Below the pieces are notes generated by a model. The model was not told where the DNA came from, made no database searches, and saw only the letters and a program-made list of their open reading frames with translations. From Euonymus europaeus (lineage: Eukaryota; Streptophyta; Magnoliopsida; Celastrales; Celastraceae): a stretch of 64,000 nt of DNA. The first letter of the stretch is position 1. Each line of letters starts with the position of its first letter. Below, piece after piece: positions 1 to 10,502 of this stretch. Made by a program: the position numbers and the translations under genes. The stretch spans positions 21,207,001 through 21,271,000 of the forward strand of contig OY756966.1 in assembly GCA_963580455.1 (NCBI GenBank). Reading direction: 5' to 3'.

Positions 1-1066
1 TCTGAAATTTTAAAATTGTTGCAACATTTAATAAATGTTGGTGTTTTCTTTCCACAACACCATTTTGTTGTGGACTATAGGGGCATGTTCTTTGATGAAT
101 AATACCTTCTGACAAATAAAAATCATCAGTGGAAAATTCCTTTTCATTATCACTTCTAATAGCTTTAATTCTCTTATCAAACTGTGTTTTGACATTATGA
201 ACAAAAGCCTTAATGTAACTTCTAGTTTGATCTTTAGATTGCATTAAGAAAATCCAAGTAAACCTAGAATGATCAACTACAATAGTTAAGAAGTACTTAT
301 ATCCTTCTAATGAAATTGTATAATTTGGACCCCATATATCAACATGTATTAAATCAAAACAAGAAGATGAATGTACTGCAGTAGTAGCAAAAGGCAATCT
401 TTTCATTTTGGCCAAATAACAATCAGTACAATCCATATGTTTAAAGTTTACAAAATCTGGTAAAAAATTCATTACAGCTTTAGATGGGTGTCCTAGCCTT
501 AGGTGCCATACATTGTCTTCTATTTCATCATTCATATCCAACGAGCAAACAAAATTCCCTCCTTCAATATCTTTAAGTTGATATAAGCCCTTGTGCATTA
601 TTCCTATCCCAGTGTGGTTCAAGGTGGTAGTGTCCTGCAATTTATAGGATTCCTCAGTAAATATCACAACATACTTCTTATTTTTAGTTAGTTTACTTAT
701 AGAAATAAAATTGAATTTAAAAGTAGGCACACACAATACATTCACAAGATCAATCTCCGTATTTAATTTTACTTTCCCTAAGTGTGTTATTTTATGTTTA
801 TCTCCATTTGGTAATGTCACATAACAATTAACAAGTGGATAGTATGCATCAAGTAATTTTATATTGCACACAACATGATTAGTAGCTCCACTATCCAAAA
901 TCCATTTAGCAAAATTCTGTAAAAGTTTAGGATTAAGAATACCTCTCATAGAAGTGACTGGTGCTATATTGTGTTGTTCATTGTTATTTCCATTACCTCC
1001 ATTGTTTTTGTTCTGCAGTAAGTTGATGAGTTGACTGCATAAGTCAGCATTCAAATCAGTTTTCTA
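1..1066 (-). pseudogene. Ty1/copia pol fragment: protease, GAG-pre-integrase and integrase
   Basis: Read on the - strand from 1063 down to the window edge this is one open frame. It starts with an aspartic-protease site (WILDSGATNH), continues through a GAG-pre-integrase segment with the WHLRLGHPS motif and the CTDC zinc-binding pair, and enters the integrase core, where all three acidic positions are visible (HVDIWGP, IRSDN, NGVVERKH). This enzyme set cuts the polyprotein and inserts copia cDNA into DNA. The reverse transcriptase and RNase H would lie to the left, outside the window. The frame is continuous with the gag segment at 1067-1681 except for a TAG codon at 1064-1066. Plant copia elements normally make one uninterrupted Gag-Pol, so I read the TAG as inactivating, although the rest of the visible frame is intact. 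No LTR is visible. Confidence 0.85.
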
Positions 1067-1690
1067 TATACTTGAACTTCCTGTAGTAGAATCACAAGCA
1101 ACTTGATTTGAAATGTGTTTGTTTCCTGAATCCATGGTCCTCTGTCTCTTATTAGCAGCATTTGGATAGCCATGCAACTTGAAACATTTCTCTGTATTGT
1201 GATTGTTCATATTGCAATTTGTGCACCACATCCCCTGCTTTTTAAAACATCTGTCTGTATTATGGTTATCCTTCTTGCAAATGTTGCACCACCTTCCTTT
1301 ACTCTGTCCCTTTATTGCATTGTTTGTAAAGGTTGAGCCAATCTTATTTACAGCCATTGCCATAGAATTTTCCAAATTTCCCTTTATTGTTGTTGTTAGC
1401 TTCTGCTTGTTCTCCTCTTGAACTATCATGTTATATGGCATTTGGACATCTGGCAATGGTCTCATAAGAAGTATCTGACTGCTCACATGACCATAAACTT
1501 CATTCAAACCCATCAAAAATTCTCTGAGTTTATGCTTGTCCCTGTCGACATTTAAAATCTTCTGAGCATCACATTGACAGTTCCTTTCTTTACAACTTGG
1601 AACTTCTTCATGTTCTTGTACTTCTTCCCATAAAGCTTTCATCTTTGAGTCATTGCATTCCCAGTAAGTGCAAACCATCATCCCAACTAA
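1067..1690 (-). pseudogene. Ty1/copia gag fragment with two zinc knuckles
   Basis: The - strand frame encodes the C-terminal part of a copia Gag. The gag_3/UBN2-type core is recognisable from KMKALWEEV, LREFLMGLNEVYGHV and QILLMRPLPD. Two CX2CX4HX4C zinc knuckles follow (CNICKKDNHNTDRC and CTNCNMNNHNTEKC), which bind the element's RNA in virus-like particles. The first part of Gag is missing: homology stops near 1690, where unrelated gypsy sequence begins, so this copy was truncated or rearranged. The frame ends at the TAG codon at 1064-1066 and then resumes as protease and integrase. Confidence 0.82.
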
Positions 1691-1699
1691 TCTCTACAA

Positions 1700-2260
1700 T
1701 GTGGGGTTTTAGCCCGCGCTAAAATCTTAATATCTTCTTCTCCTCAGTGGCAATGTACTCCGCTCCATACCGACCAAGCTCTTCAAACCGTGCCTGATAT
1801 TGTGACACCGTCATATCCCTCCCCTGAATCAACTCTAGAAACTCCTTGGCTTTTGCAGAGCGAATGGCCTGCGAAACATACTGTGCTAGGAACTAAGTCT
1901 CAGACTCTGACCATGGAATCTCCATACTCTCTCTACCAATAGTCATACTCTCCCACCAAACATAAGCATCATCCTTTAAAAATGCTGAAGCCAATAGAGC
2001 TCTCCTCTTATCCGGTATCCTAAGCGTCACCATCTGTCTCCTCAACTGTCGCAACCAATCCTCGGCCACCTTTGGATCTACCACTCCTCGATACACTAGG
2101 AGTCTCGTCTTCCTCAACTGAGCTAACTCAGTAATGGAAGGGTCAATAGCTAGTGGTGCTGTACCGACTAAATCTGGTGTAATCGCGGGAACAGTCTATC
2201 CCTGTGTGCCAATAATAGGATGCGGTGCAATCTATGGCACCAATTGAGGCACTTTATGGT
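1700..2260 (-). pseudogene. Ty3/gypsy gag fragment
   Basis: The - strand encodes a degenerate chromovirus Gag. VVDPKVAEDWLRQLRRQM is the typical start of the retrotransposon Gag domain, KRRALLASAFLKDDAYVWWES follows in the same frame, and after a stop near 1893 come SAKAKEFLELIQGRDMTV and YQARFEELGRYG. Upstream of 2117 the frame is proline-rich. The fragment has in-frame stops and no LTR or protease attached. It lies back to back with a + strand gypsy pol tail at 2255, so the two pieces cannot be a single undisturbed element. Confidence 0.8.
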
Positions 2261-2870
2261 AGACTATGCAGGTCACCATTTTGTTGGTCAAAGGTTGGGG
2301 ATATACCTATGTTGGGACCAGATTTGATTCAGCAGACCATTGAGGTTATGACAGTTATCAGACAACGACTTCTGACGGCTTAGTCACGTTAGAAGAGTTA
2401 TGCATATCGCAGAAGGAGGCCTCTAGAGTTTCAGATGGGTGACCACGTATTCCTTAAAGTTAGCCTAGGCGAGGGATACAGCGTTTTGGTAGATCAGGGA
2501 AGTTAACCCCTAGGTTTATTGGACGATTTGAGATATTGGAGAGAGTGGGGAGTTTGACTTATAGGTTGGCATTGCCACCACAGCTGTCCGGGGTTCATAG
2601 TGTGTTTCACATTTTTATGTTACAGAGGTATCATCGTGATCCCTCTCATATTATTGATTGGTCGACTCTGGAGATTTGAGAGGATGCTACTTATGAGGTA
2701 CATCCGGTTTGCATTTTGGACAGCCAGATATGGAGATTGTGTTCGAAGACCTTACCTTTGGTTAAGGTGTTATGGCAGCATTATAGAGTTTAGGAGGCTT
2801 CTTGGGAGGTAGAGTCCGATATGCGAGAGCGGTATCCAGACTTGTTTACTAGTTAGGTATTTTCTTGATT
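2255..2870 (+). pseudogene. Ty3/gypsy chromovirus pol 3' end (integrase C-terminus, chromodomain-like tail)
   Basis: Frame-shifted + strand sequence matches the end of chromovirus Pol: an ALYGRLCRSPFCW-like GPY/F approach, KSYAYRRRRPLEFQMGDHVF, a GPF-ile segment, a SGVHSVFH-like segment, and LPLVKVLW then EASWEVESDMRERYPDLF near 2760-2860. That last part is the chromodomain-type tail that targets integration to chromatin. Several stops and shifts show it is dead. A purine tract (about 2928-2938) and an LTR start follow directly, as expected for the 3' end of a gypsy element. Confidence 0.8.
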
Positions 2871-2938
2871 TATACAGATTATTTTTACTATCGACTAACG
2901 TTTTTTTTACTCTCTATATATTTTTGTAAGAGGGAGGA

Positions 2939-3606
2939 TGTAATATCCTAAACCCAATTTTTGAAAAAATAATTTTTAAAATTAAATATTTTAATAAATA
3001 CTACATGTTTTTAGAAAAATATTGGCACGAGAATCACCTGTATTGGAGTTATATTGAATGAGTTATGAATTTTGGAAGTTAAAGATTTAATATGAACGGA
3101 GGGCAAAACGATAATTTCAAAAAAAATGGGATAAATCTAGATTTCTCTGGTTCTTCTTCTCCAGTAGCCGCGTGGAGAGAGAAAGTTTGTTTGAAAAATC
3201 GGACCGTTTGTGGTCCGATTGAGGCGTGTGAAGTGTCGAAACGAAGCTTGTAGAGAGAGGAATAAAACTCAATTTGATTCGTTAGTATCGGAGCGAGGTT
3301 ATTTAGCTTTTGTGAGGTTGTGTATTTTCTTTAGTTTTTCCCTAGCTACACATCACGCGCTTCCCGACTGAACTGGTGAGTTATTCCCTCTTTTACGTTT
3401 GGAATTTATCTATATATGTGTGGCTACTTCTGTAGTTGAGATTTATCTATATATGTGCGAGTACTTATGTAGACAGATTGATGATTTATGGTAGCTTGGG
3501 TAGATATTTGGCTTAAATCCGGTTCGGGGAACGGAGGGGTTTCCTGCCTGTCACGTCTCTGGGATTCATGGGTGCTCATCCACACCTATCTGGGAGAGGG
3601 GCATGA
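2939..3606 (+). repeat. Ty3/gypsy 3' LTR, right end lost
   Basis: The LTR begins TGTAATATCC right after a polypurine tract (AAGAGGGAGGA). The body contains a pyrimidine-rich TSS-like zone and a run typical of gypsy LTRs. Its right end is not seen: at about 3607 the sequence passes abruptly into copia LTR sequence that is repeated at 9776. No target duplication can be assigned. Confidence 0.65.
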
Positions 3607-4424
3607 CATAAGATGAATTTTATATTTAATGTAAGCATTTTCGGAGTGTCCTAGTTGGACTAGGTTAGTATGACTTTGGTATTAAGATAAGTGGTTTTTT
3701 AGAAAACAAGTGTAGTATTTGAGTAGGAATCAAACATTTTTGGAATGATCTTATCTTGTGTATATATATATGTAGATATAGATATATATATACACACACA
3801 TAGTAACATATACATAAATATACGTGCAATTTTGTTTTGTAATGGATATATATATATATTAGTATATATATATTCGGTACACGTTTTGTTGAACTAAATT
3901 AGAGTTTAACTACAAGAAAAATTCAATATATATAGATATATATGTTGATAACTCACGTATAAGTTAAAAAATAGAAGAAGAAAAAGGCTCTTCTATAATA
4001 TAGAGATGTCGTGTGTTTCAAGAGAGGAAGGAAAAAGTTTCAAGTGTGATTCCAAGTATGTTTTCTAAGATTGAAAGTCAAGCCAAAGTTCTTCTCCACT
4101 ATTGCTCATTAATTCGATTCAATGTGTTGAATCAAATTTGAATAACTACAGGTTCAATTCGGTCTAGAAACCTGAGGACTCCTTAGTTTCGTTCGTGGTC
4201 GTGAGACGTACACGAAGATTACGCTGTTCATATGGATACCATAGAGACACGATCAGAAAGTTCGTGTTCGTTACTTCGTTGTATGCTTCGACAGTACGAA
4301 AGACGCACTATAAGGGTAACTATTCTAAACCCATAATCGAATGTTGGTTTTAAATAGATCCTCATATTAGGAATCAAAATTTTTTAAATTATTTCGTTGC
4401 CTTATAGTTGTTCAATTCCTATCA
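3607..4424 (+). repeat. Copia 5' LTR remnant (3' portion)
   Basis: Aligns by eye with 9776-10502 of the 3' LTR, sharing the CATAAGAT..GAATTTTATATTTAA start, the AGCATTTTCGGAGTGTCC block, the (TA)n tract and the ..TTCTATCA-type end. Relative to the 3' copy it keeps an extra segment of about 115 bp (about 4012-4130) between two GTGT-type ends. The LTR terminates in TATCA just before the primer site. Confidence 0.78.
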
Positions 4425-4425
4425 G

Positions 4426-4438
4426 TGGTATCGGAGCC
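4426..4438 (+). other. Primer binding site, initiator Met tRNA type
   Basis: TGGTATCGGAGCC lies one base after the LTR end. It resembles the TGGTATCAGAGC primer site that pairs with the 3' end of plant initiator methionine tRNA in most copia elements, and so marks the start of minus-strand DNA synthesis. Confidence 0.8.
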
Positions 4439-5572
4439 GTGTTTAAACACATTCGATTATGTTTAAAGAATGTATGTTAGATATATAAAATTAAATTATA
4501 TATTTAATCTAATATGCAATAGTTGTGTATGTATTGTCGTAAAATATAATTGTCCATAAAATATTATTTAAATGTTAAAGTAAATTAATTAGTTTATGCA
4601 ATTGTTGTGTGCTTGGTGAAGCAAGATACATGATTATAGCCCTTAAAACTTGTGATGATTTATTTTTATTTGATATGATTTTTGTATTTTATGGAAAATA
4701 TGGCTTGCATGTCGTGCCTTACCTCATATTTCTCATTGTAATTTATTTTCTCATATCTTCTCCCCTCGAATGTAACTCGATGTTTTCTTCTACATATGAT
4801 GTAATTAGAATTAAGATTAGAATCAAAGCAATGGAGAATTCACATGGAGGTTGAAGCGTGTTCTTAACAATATAAAGAAAAGAAACACCAAGAAAAGGAC
4901 ATATAAAGTTTTACCTAGGTTGACCTGTCGGTTCTCAAATTGGCTTGGGAGAACCGATGTAGTTGGGCTATAATCATGCCACGTTTAATTTTTCTGTTTA
5001 TTATTATTATTATTATGTGATAATAAATAATGATAATGCATGTTAATCCATCTAGTAAGGCCAATTAGGTAATATGGACTTAATTTGATGAGATCAAATT
5101 AAAAAGAATTCGTGTGATTAATTCATGATATGGTGAGATAAAATTCCTCAATAAAATTATTAAGTTGATGCCATCCAATTATCAACACTTGTCAAGTTCT
5201 CAATCAAACATAGGTAATTTCCGCCAAAGCGGGGTGCTTTATTCTATCTTGTAAAAGGCGTGAAGGAAAAGGTAGAGTCTGCCAAAGTAGGATGCCTTGT
5301 TCTGCTTATTAATCGTTGGGTTTAACTTAACTAGGACAAGCCTAATAGGATTGGGAGCCTAGAGGCAAAGAGTTGGGTTTTAATCCATAAGATGAGATGT
5401 TCACCCAATTGATCCAAGAATTGCATGGCGATGCAATTTGCAAAGGTTGCTTACCTAAATAGCCAAATCTTGGGTTTTTTCAGCCAAAGTTGTCTCAAGA
5501 GTAGGTGAATTATGGATCTTGGCCCACTAGAAAGTTTAGAACTTTCCGAATTAATGTGAGGGTTATTAGAAG

Positions 5573-5960
5573 TTGTATGTCCTAGAGTGTGCTGTTCTTG
5601 AGGAACCTCCTACTATTGCCCCTAGGGCAGAAAATGATGCTTATAAGAAGCATCAAAATGATTCTTTGGATGTTGGATGCCTCATGTTGGCTACCATGAA
5701 CTCTGAGCTTCAAAAGCAACATGAGAACATGGAAGCTTTCGAGATGATTGAACACCTCAAGAAATTGTTTCAAGAGCAGGCTAGACAGGAGAGGTATGAC
5801 ATTTCCAAGGCATTATTTTAGTGTAGAATGGCAGAATGAAGCTCTGTTAATTCTCATGTGCTCAAGATGATTGGGTATATTGAGGATCTTGAGAGACTAG
5901 GCTTCAAGCTAAATAATGATTTAGCTACTGACTTAGTCCTTCGATTACTAGAAATATTAT
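5573..5960 (+). pseudogene. Copia gag remnant (UBN2-type)
   Basis: An open stretch of about 82 codons carries the UBN2/gag core: AYKKHQNDSLDVGCLMLATM, ELQKQHENMEAFEMIEHLKK and LFQEQARQERYDISK. After a stop at 5819, homology continues as HVLKMIGYIEDLERLGFKLN and LATDLVL. The sequence then jumps, near 5945-5965, straight into GAG-pre-integrase sequence. The C-terminal part of Gag with its zinc knuckle, and the whole protease, are missing. Upstream (4439-5572) only a decayed leader can be seen. Confidence 0.8.
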
Positions 5961-8800
5961 TTCTATTTCTTATTTGGACAATGATGGTTTTTCATTTGTA
6001 ATAAAGAACATAAATTGTTCTGTTTATTTCAATGAGATGTTTTATGATAATGCTCAAATGTTGAATGGTCTATATGTTATAGACCTTGATAGACCCATTT
6101 ATAACATAAATACAAAGAGGTTAATCGAAAGATTCAAACCTGAATTATCTTTGGCACTGTCGTTTGCGCCATATAAATGAGAAACGCATTACCAAGCTCT
6201 ATAAAGATGGATTTTTGGACTCATTTGATATTAAATCATATGAGACATGTGAATCTTGTTTATTGGGGAAAATGACTAAAGCCCCATTCACTGGACACAG
6301 TGAACGAGCCACTAACTTATCAGGCCTAGTACATAGTGATGTATGTTGGCCCATGATTACAAAAGCTAGAGGAGGTTATTTGTATTTCATTACATTTACT
6401 AAATGACTTCAATAGATATGGGTACGTGTACCTAATGAGGCACAAGTCTGATTCTTTTGAAAAATTTAAAGAATTCAAAAATGAAGTAAAAAACCAACTT
6501 GGCAAAAGAATTTAAATACTTTGAACGGATCGAGGTGGCGAATACTTAAGCGAAGAGTTTTGTGACTATCTAAAGGAGTGTGAGATAGTCTCACATCTCA
6601 CTCCACTTGCTACACCACAATTGAATGTTGTATCTGAAAGGAGGAATATAACCTTATTAGACATGGTTCGATCCATGACGAGTCATATAGATCTTACTAT
6701 CTCTTTTTGGGGATATGTTCTAGACACAACTGCTTTTATACTGAACCGAGTTCCATCTAAATCGGTTTAAAAGACTCCATATGAGTTATGGACTGGGAAA
6801 CATCCTAGTATGTCTTTTATCAGGATTTGGGGTTGTGAGGCTTATGTAAAACGCCTTGTATCCGACAAGCTTGGACCCAAATCTGATAAATGTTTTTTTG
6901 TAGAATATCCTAAGGACACCAAAGGATATTATTTCTATAATCCTTCTGAGGGCAAAGTGTTTGTTGGTCGAACTGGAGCCTTTCTAGAGAAACAATTTGT
7001 TTCTAACGATAACAGTGAGAGGAGAGTGGAACTTGAAAATGTTCAAAAACCACAAGAAAACAATGAACTGTTAATGGAACCTGAGCCAACTTTACAAATA
7101 ATTCTGGAACTTGAACCTGCTCCACAAGTAGTTGTGGATCAGGAAACGACTCAAGATATACAAGGCCTGCATAGGTCGAGTAGGACACGTAGGTTGCCCG
7201 CAAGATATAATTTTCTCGTAATGCAACCCAAAAATGTGTTGCTCATGGAACAAGATAAGCCTATAATTTATGAACAAGCAATAATAGGCCCTGAGTCTGA
7301 GAAATGGCTTAAAGCCATGAAATCTGAAATGGAATCTATGTATGCCAACCAAGTTTGAATTTTGCTTGACCCACCAGAAGGAGTAAAACCTATTAGGGGC
7401 AAGTGGGTTTTCAAGAAGAAAACTGACATGGATGGAAATGTGCAAAACTACAAAGGGCGATTGGTGGCTAAGGGTTTCAAACAAGTTCATGGTATAGACT
7501 ATGACGAAACTTTTTCACCAGTCCCAATGCTTAAATCCATTCAGATTTTGCTTGCTATTGCAGCTCACCAAGATTATAAAATACGGCAGATGGACGTTAA
7601 AACTGCTTTTCTTAATGGAAAGCTCCTTGAGGATCTGTACATGACACAACCTGAGGGTTTGAAGCTCCAGAAGCTACTAAAAAGGTGTGCAAATTGCAAC
7701 GATCCATTTATGGATTGAAACAAGCTTCTCGGAGTTGCAATCTTTGTTTTGATGATGCAATCAAAGAATTTGGATTCATCAAGAACGAAGATGAACCTTG
7801 TGTATATAAGAAGTTCAGTGGGAGTACCGTTATCTTCTAGGTGTTGTATGTAGTTGACATACTACTAATTGGGAATGATATTCTAGCCCTACAATCTATT
7901 AAGACTTGGTTAGGGAATTGTTTTTCGATGAAGGACTTAGGCGAGGCTACCTATATTTTAGGAATCAAGATCTAAAGAGATAGATCAAGAAGATTGTTGG
8001 GCCAAAGTCAAAGTACGTACATTGACAAAGTGTAAATATGTTTAACATGCAAGAGTCCAAGAGATGACTTCTCCCCATTCACATGGCATTACTCTCTCAA
8101 ATGAGATGTGTCCCAAGACACAAGATGAGAGAGAATGCATGAGTAAGATACCTTACGCATCATCTATAGGGTCTATTATGTATGCCATGGTATGTACACA
8201 TCCTGATGTCTCGTATGCACTCAGTGTAACGAGTAAGTACCAAGGAAATCCTGGTGAATGTCACTAGATGGCCGTTAAGACAATCCTTAAGTACTTGAGA
8301 AGAACTAAGGATATGTTTTTGGTTTATGGAGGTGGAGAAGAGCTCAGACTAAAGGGTTACACTAACGCCTGCTTCCAGTCCAAGAAGAACAACTTTTGAA
8401 GGCAGTCTGGATATGTGTTTTGCTTCAATGGTGGTGCTGTGAGCTAGAAGAGTTCAAAGCAGGAGACATTAGCTGATTCTACAACAGAGTCTGAGTATAT
8501 AGTTGCTTTCGATGCAACAAAGGAAGCAGTTTGGATAAAAAAAGTTCATAGCTGAACTATAGGATGTTCCTAGCATTGTGGATCCGATTAAGCTCTATTG
8601 TGACAACAATGGAGCAATAGCACAGGCTAAGAAACCCCAATCTCACCAAAGATCCAAACTTATACTCTAGTGTTTCCATCTAATTTGAGAAATCATTGAT
8701 CGAGGAGATGTGAAGATAAGCAGAGTTTCCACAAACGAAAATATCGCTAACCCATTGACCAAGCCTTTGACACAGCAGAAGCATGATCAACACAACAATT
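5961..8800 (+). pseudogene. Copia pol remnant: integrase, reverse transcriptase, RNase H
   Basis: Successive frames encode a GAG-pre-integrase with HINEKRITKLYKDG and CESCLLGKMTKAPF (6164-6406), integrase core pieces (VHSDVCWP, then a shifted DRGGEYLSEEF-like stretch about 6520), integrase C-terminus (FIRIWGCEAYVKRLV, 6810 on), reverse transcriptase (GKWVFKKKTDMDG, QMDVKTAFLNGKL, IYGLKQASRSC) and RNase H (SSIGSIMYAMVCTHPDVSYA, ADSTTESEYI). At 7849-7863 the catalytic YVDD box reads Y-V-V-D, so the first catalytic aspartate is replaced by valine, two codons after a stop (VIF-stop-VL). With at least eight stops or shifts the gene is inactive. These parts would have copied RNA to DNA and integrated it. 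Confidence 0.85.
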
Positions 8801-8849
8801 CACTGGGTATTAGATACATAAGTGATTGGCTTTAGTGCAAGTGGGAGTT

Positions 8850-10113
8850 TGTTGGAGAGTATGCCTTAAAGTTAATCATGTGATGATTCTTTAGAATATT
8901 ATAATTATCATGATTATTTTATTAATAAAGACATTTTAGTTATTCCAATTATTTATATCTGTGTAGCATGAATTATTGTAATAACGTCCCTAGAATATAA
9001 TGTATATTCTTAAATGTCCATAGTCAAGTATTATTGTCAATAGGGACAATAATAATATGTAAAGGCTAAGATGTGTTTGATTAATATATGATATTAAGTC
9101 AACACATAGGTACATGAATTGGAGAATTTATGTATTGGATCGATCCCCCATTAAATCATTATATGGATTGAGTTATAACTATCATAAGTGATTCATGGTG
9201 ATGATGGTGTTTAGTAGTCCTTTGACGTGAGACCACCATTGTTCCCGGCATGAGAGATTGTTGTTCATTTTGACACCATCAAACGTCGCCCTTAACAAGG
9301 TGGCTATAAAAGGTGGTGATCATGTGTACGATAAATCATGTAGAGGGATATGAGTGATCAAGATGGAATTTGTCCTTCTCATAACACGAGATTGATATCT
9401 AAGGCCTCTTGATTGAATAGAGCTAATAAATTCATGGTCATGCTCGAATGAGTTGATATAATGATATCAATATCATTTGTTTCGGTTAGCTTATTTGGTA
9501 ATCAAGAAACACTGATTGAGCTATACAAGGGTGACATATCCATGTCTCGTGTTTGATCAAGATATCAAGGACAAAAGGAATTTTACAACACGGTAACATT
9601 AGTCACGGTAAAGGTTGAGTCGGAACATTGACTTTCTCATAATTTGGGTAGCAGTGATGTGTTCCTAGAAACCGCTTACTACTTATAATTCTAAAATAGG
9701 ATTTTATAATTACTACCAACATTACAGGAACCTATAGGGTTGTACACTAAGAATGGTAAACAATTCAGAACATAAAATACATAAGATAGAATTTTATATT
9801 TAATGTTAGCATTTTCGGAGTGTCCTAGTTGGACTTTGGTATTAAGATAAGAGGTCTTTTAGAAAACAAGTGTAGTATTTGAGTAGGACTCAAACATTTT
9901 TGGAATGATCTTATCTTTTATTTATTTATATATAGATATATATACATATGGAGAGAGAGAGAACATATGGAGAGAGAGAGAGAGACACACACGTAGTAAC
10001 ATATACATAGATATATGTGCAATTTTATTTTGTAATGGATATATATATATATATATATATTTGTTACACATTTTTGTTGAACTCAATTAGAGTTCAACTA
10101 AAAGAAAAATTCA

Positions 10114-10145
<32 letters not shown>

Positions 10146-10502
10146 ATAACTCACGTATGAGTTAAAAAATAGAAAAAGAAAAATGCTCTTATATAATATA
10201 GAGATGTTGTGTGTTGAATCAAATTTGAATAACGATGGGTTCAATTTGGTCTAGTAACCTAAGAACTCTTTAGTTTCGTTCGTGGTCGTGAGACGTACAC
10301 GAGGATTGTACCTTTCGTGTGGATACCATAGAGACACGATCATAAAGTTCATGTTCGTTGTATGCTTCGATAGTACGAAAGACTCGCTACAAGGGTAATT
10401 ATTCTAAACCCATAATCAAATGTTGGTTTTAAATAGATCCTCGAATTAGGAATCGAAAATTTTAAATTATTCCTCTGCCTTATTGTTGTTCGATTCTTAT
10501 CA
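8850..10502 (+). repeat. Copia 3' LTR, full length (about 1.65 kb)
   Basis: Starts TGTTGGAGAGTATGCC after the purine tract GTGGGAGTT and ends ..TTCTTATCA, matching the end of the 5' LTR. It contains GA, CA and TA microsatellites at about 9949-10060 and 10115-10141. The base after its end (10503) is inside MULE coding homology. Confidence 0.78.

Larger units (their letters stand above)
3607..10502 (+). mobile_element. Degenerate Ty1/copia retrotransposon (5' LTR truncated)
   Basis: Order on the + strand: partial 5' LTR (3607-4424), initiator-Met-type primer site (4426-4438), decayed leader and gag start (4439-5572), gag (5573 on), pol (to about 8840), purine tract GTGGGAGTT (8841-8849), full 3' LTR (8850-10502). 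The right LTR border abuts a MULE transposase gene, so the element probably inserted into that MULE. The left part of the 5' LTR, about 900 bp judged from the 3' LTR, is absent and a gypsy LTR takes its place. This points to a deletion or recombination after insertion. Many stops and shifts make the element non-autonomous. Confidence 0.85.

Noticed and set aside
4609..4854. + strand ORF of 81 codons in the copia leader
   Set aside because: No homology; hydrophobic AT-rich text upstream of gag. Only its final AMENSHGG-like end might be a decayed gag start.
7003..7490. - strand ORFs of 66 and 132 codons
   Set aside because: Antisense shadows of the copia integrase/RT frame.
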